Positions 61,993-64,000 of a stretch of DNA of 64,000 nt are shown here, one piece after another. Below the pieces are notes generated by a model. That model ran no database searches, was not told the DNA's origin, and saw nothing but the letters and a program-made list of their open reading frames with translations. The stretch covers positions 1-64,000 of the IMG/VR virus record IMGVR_UViG_3300025674_000021, one strand, 5' to 3'. A program made the position numbers and the translations under genes. Source of the DNA: a virus. Position 1 is the stretch's first letter. Each line of letters opens with the position of its first letter.

Positions 61993-62351
61993 AAACTTGT
62001 TCAAAGTGTTTAGTTAATAAACCATTATCTGATTATCGTATTGAGTCTTCAAGAAATTGGAGAGTTCCAATTGAACAAAGACGAAAATATTATCGGGAAG
62101 AATGTAAAGAATGTGAAAAAAAACTTAGTAAACAACTAAGAGAGGCAAAAAAATTAGCAACTCCAAAACCAACAAAATGTGAGTGTTGTTCAAAAGAAAC
62201 TGATGAACTAGTTGTTGATCATGATCATCAAACGGGAAAATTTCGTGGATGGTTATGTAAAACTTGTAATATTGGAATAGGAAAACTTGGTGACAATCTT
62301 ACTGGTGTAAAAAATGCTTACAATTATCTTATAGAGTGTGAATTCAAATGA
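61989..62351 (+). CDS. endonuclease VII-like HNH protein
   Basis: 120 residues. There are two zinc-binding CxxC pairs, C4/C7 with C39/C42 and C64/C67 with C90/C93. The core VVDHDHQTGKFRGWLCKTCN (76-94 region: DHDH, then Asn94) is the recombination endonuclease VII (gp49) family signature with its beta-beta-alpha metal fold. It could resolve branched DNA, or be a free-standing homing-type nuclease, as it is spliced into the clamp-loader region with ATGA overlaps on both sides. Length is shorter than T4 gp49 (157). Confidence 0.8.
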   Translation: MKTCSKCLVNKPLSDYRIESSRNWRVPIEQRRKYYREECKECEKKLSKQLREAKKLATPKPTKCECCSKETDELVVDHDHQTGKFRGWLCKTCNIGIGKLGDNLTGVKNAYNYLIECEFK

Positions 62352-62548
62352 AAACAAAACTAAGAGTACAAGTTAAGTCCAGGTTCTATTACATCTTTTG
62401 GGGTGCTGCGACCATTGCAGTTGTCTTTGGTCAGTTGTATGTTGGTACAGGATATCGTCTTGTTCATGAAGACATGAGAGAACTACTTCAGAAAGTTGAT
62501 GGAGTTCTTCTTCATAAACAAGAATCTCCGTACCGAGGTGTGCTTTGA
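62348..62548 (+). CDS. small single-pass membrane protein
   Basis: 66 residues. Basic N-terminus (MKTKLRVQVKSR), one membrane span (YYIFWGAATIAVVFGQLYVG, about 14-33) and a soluble helical tail (LVHEDMRELLQKVDGVLL). The positive-inside rule predicts the N-terminus in the cytoplasm. It overlaps its neighbours by ATGA upstream and TTGA downstream. Not recognised; common in cyanophage replication regions by my recollection. Confidence 0.65.
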   Translation: MKTKLRVQVKSRFYYIFWGAATIAVVFGQLYVGTGYRLVHEDMRELLQKVDGVLLHKQESPYRGVL

Positions 62549-62775
62549 GTTTACTTAAAATTGATTACAAATCTCTTGCTGAACCAAGAGTAAAAACTAC
62601 TCCAGAAAATGTAGCAGAAGCAAATGAAGCATTGTTCAACTGCACAATGACTTTACCTGCTGCCGCAAAACATTGTGGAATGACCCATAAGGAAATGAAA
62701 TTAACCTTCTGGGAATATTTGAAATATCATCCGATTACTTATCATGTTGAAACTGAAAAAAGTCCTGGAGATTGA
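62545..62775 (+). CDS. hypothetical small protein, HTH-like
   Basis: 76 residues, with TTG as the apparent start, overlapping the previous TGA (TTGA). Residues 35-60 (MTLPAAAKHCGMTHKEMKLTF) resemble a helix-turn-helix, followed by WEYLKYHP. The later ATG codons would remove the conserved N-terminus, so TTG is preferred. It overlaps the next gene by 32 bases. Function unknown; it is not a convincing gp62. Confidence 0.55.
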   Translation: MSLLKIDYKSLAEPRVKTTPENVAEANEALFNCTMTLPAAAKHCGMTHKEMKLTFWEYLKYHPITYHVETEKSPGD

Positions 62776-63277
62776 TAATCTCTCTCGTCTATTTTCTACT
62801 TTGAAAACTCCTAACGATCCTACAAGCTACTTTCGTCTAGGAGTTGCAATTGAAAAGTCCTTAGAATATTTCAGTAACGGACATCTGCAAAGAGTTAATC
62901 TTACTGGTAAAGATCTTCTAGGTTCTGATAAAAAATACTACGAATGTAAAAAAGTTACATTCAAGAATAAGGGTGGAATGTCTGTCAGAGATGTAATTGT
63001 CAAAAATGGTAGAGGAAACTCAGATCAAGAATTTAAACCTGCTGACTACTACATTTTTGTCGAACCTCTAAAAAGAAAAGCATGTTGCGTCCCTGGCAAG
63101 ATGCTCTACAATATTAGACAGACCAAGACAGATGTGAAAGCGCACTGCAACCCTGAAGCAAAACATTTTTTCATGTTTGAAAATGATCTTAAGGGCAAAG
63201 AACTTCCATTCAGTTATAGGGACTTCTTTGAAGAAGATGACAAGCATCTGTATGATTACATTAAAAGCTTCTCTTAA
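62744..63277 (+). CDS. possible PD-(D/E)xK restriction endonuclease-like protein
   Basis: 177 residues. The core has a candidate nuclease motif: Asp57 (GKDLLGSD) and E67-x-K69 in the strand YYECKKVTF. A second strand DVIVKNGRG and FKPADYYIFVEPLKRKACCVP resemble the later strands of type II restriction enzymes. It stands directly before a DNA adenine methylase gene, two bases apart, which would fit a restriction-modification pair. The size is small for that class (177, near PvuII). It does not resemble gp62, which is otherwise expected here. The call is tentative. Confidence 0.45.
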   Translation: MLKLKKVLEIDNLSRLFSTLKTPNDPTSYFRLGVAIEKSLEYFSNGHLQRVNLTGKDLLGSDKKYYECKKVTFKNKGGMSVRDVIVKNGRGNSDQEFKPADYYIFVEPLKRKACCVPGKMLYNIRQTKTDVKAHCNPEAKHFFMFENDLKGKELPFSYRDFFEEDDKHLYDYIKSFS

Positions 63278-63279
63278 TT

Positions 63280-64000
63280 ATGAAATCTTTGAAAACTCCT
63301 CTTCGTTATCCTGGCGGTAAGTCCCGCGCATGTACACGTATGGCACCATACTTTCCCGATCTTCGGGAGTATGATGAATTTCGTGAACCATTTCTTGGTG
63401 GTGGTAGTGTTGCTATCTACATGACTAAGAAGTATCCCCATCTTAAGATCTGGGTCAATGATCTTTATGAACCTCTTTATAACTTCTGGGTTCAACTTCG
63501 TGATCGTGGTGCAGACATGAAGTATAAACTCCAAGAACTTAAGTCAAGGTATCCAGATCAAGGATCTGCCAGAGGACTTTTCTTGGAGTCAAAGGACTAT
63601 CTCAATAAAGAAGATGGCGATCCTTTCTGGAAGGCAGTTAGTTTCTATGTTGTTAATAAGTGTAGTTTCTCTGGTCTGAGTGAAAGTTCTTCATTCTCAA
63701 AGCAGGCATCTGATAGTAATTTTTCGATGCGTGGTATTGAAAAACTCCCAGAGTATTCAATGATTATCAAAGATTGGCACATTACCAATGTTCATTACGA
63801 TAATCTTCTTGATGAAAATTCTGAGCGTAGAGCATTCCTTTACTTAGATCCTCCATACGATATCAAAGATAATCTGTATGGGAAGAAAGGTAATATGCAT
63901 AAAGGATTTGATCACGATACTTTTGCATTGGATTGTGATGGATGCTCTTTGGATTCTATGATCAGTTACAACTCTGATCAATTGGTCAAAAATAGATTCA
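63280..64000 (+). CDS. dam: DNA adenine methylase (Dam type, D12 class), partial
   Basis: 240 codons seen; the gene runs off the window end. Motifs: SAM-binding start LRYPGGKSR (8-16) and EPFLGGGSVA (~38-47), then the catalytic DPPY (190-193). CSFSGLSESSSFSKQ (~128) is typical of the Dam family. It would methylate N6-adenine, probably in GATC; GATC sites are common in this window. It follows the candidate endonuclease by two bases. It might protect phage DNA from a host or own nuclease. Confidence 0.9.
   Translation, partial: MKSLKTPLRYPGGKSRACTRMAPYFPDLREYDEFREPFLGGGSVAIYMTKKYPHLKIWVNDLYEPLYNFWVQLRDRGADMKYKLQELKSRYPDQGSARGLFLESKDYLNKEDGDPFWKAVSFYVVNKCSFSGLSESSSFSKQASDSNFSMRGIEKLPEYSMIIKDWHITNVHYDNLLDENSERRAFLYLDPPYDIKDNLYGKKGNMHKGFDHDTFALDCDGCSLDSMISYNSDQLVKNRF

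Noticed and set aside
62744-63277. gp62 clamp loader small subunit
   Set aside because: The protein is beta-rich with E-x-K and Cys-rich strands, unlike the all-helical gp62, despite the matching length and position.
1-64000. Photosynthesis (psbA/psbD) or integrase genes
   Set aside because: I looked for D1/D2 and recombinase signatures and found none in this window.

Overview
The window is a contiguous piece of a T4-like myovirus of marine cyanobacteria (Synechococcus/Prochlorococcus cyanomyovirus type). The evidence is a T4 virion core in cyanophage order (gp25-6-7-8, gp13-14-15-16-17-18-19-20-67-21-22-23, gp3-uvsY-uvsW, gp55-47-46, gp45-44), a cobS-like AAA+ gene with a CobT-like VWA partner, a cyanobacterial DUF3110-type protein, a gene with a YHYH-like region, and T4-type late promoters (TATAAATA/CTAAATA). 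Every gene I can support lies on the + strand. The DNA is A+T-rich, except for the first gene and the capsid gene, which look richer in G+C.

Layout. 1-1770: leader with a tandem repeat and a chain of hairpins, then small unknown genes separated by strong hairpins, ending with an AbrB-like mini-protein. 1778-3564: sigma70-type promoter, glycosyltransferase-like protein, 2OG-Fe(II) oxygenase-like protein and three tiny overlapping genes, closed by a UUCG terminator. 3645-27240: baseplate region (gp25, gp6, a 3988-residue gp7-position protein, gp8, a 2432-residue DUF4815-type protein and two small proteins). 27259-35938: neck and packaging (gp13-gp17) with three extra virion-type genes between the terminase subunits. 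36000-44242: sheath, tube, portal, prohead core, protease, scaffold and capsid, then a UUCG terminator. 44314-49897: basic, possibly capsid-packaged proteins mixed with gp3, UvsY and UvsW. 50010-53615: late sigma gp55 and the gp47/gp46 recombination nuclease under a strong sigma70 promoter. 53687-58020: repeat-rich late protein, CobT-like protein and a Pro/Ala-rich protein, each ended by a terminator. 58053-64000: CobS-like ATPase, a DUF3310-type protein, sliding clamp gp45, a GDP-mannose-hydrolase-like Nudix protein, clamp loader gp44, an endonuclease VII-like HNH protein, small proteins, a possible restriction endonuclease and a Dam-type methylase running off the end.

How it works together. 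Middle-type functions (gp45, gp44, gp46/47, gp55) use host-like -35/-10 promoters. gp55 with the gp45 clamp would then direct host polymerase to the TATAAATA late promoters in front of virion blocks. gp16/gp17 package DNA through portal gp20 into a shell matured by protease gp21. UvsY, UvsW and gp46/47 support recombination-dependent replication.

Most notable observations: beta-rich repeat modules shared by four neighbouring virion proteins; an internally duplicated, very basic protein with a capsid-targeting-like N-terminus; a mosaic 611-residue protein; late promoters that contain the stop codon of the upstream gene; and a possible restriction-modification pair placed in the replication operon, where gp62 was expected.
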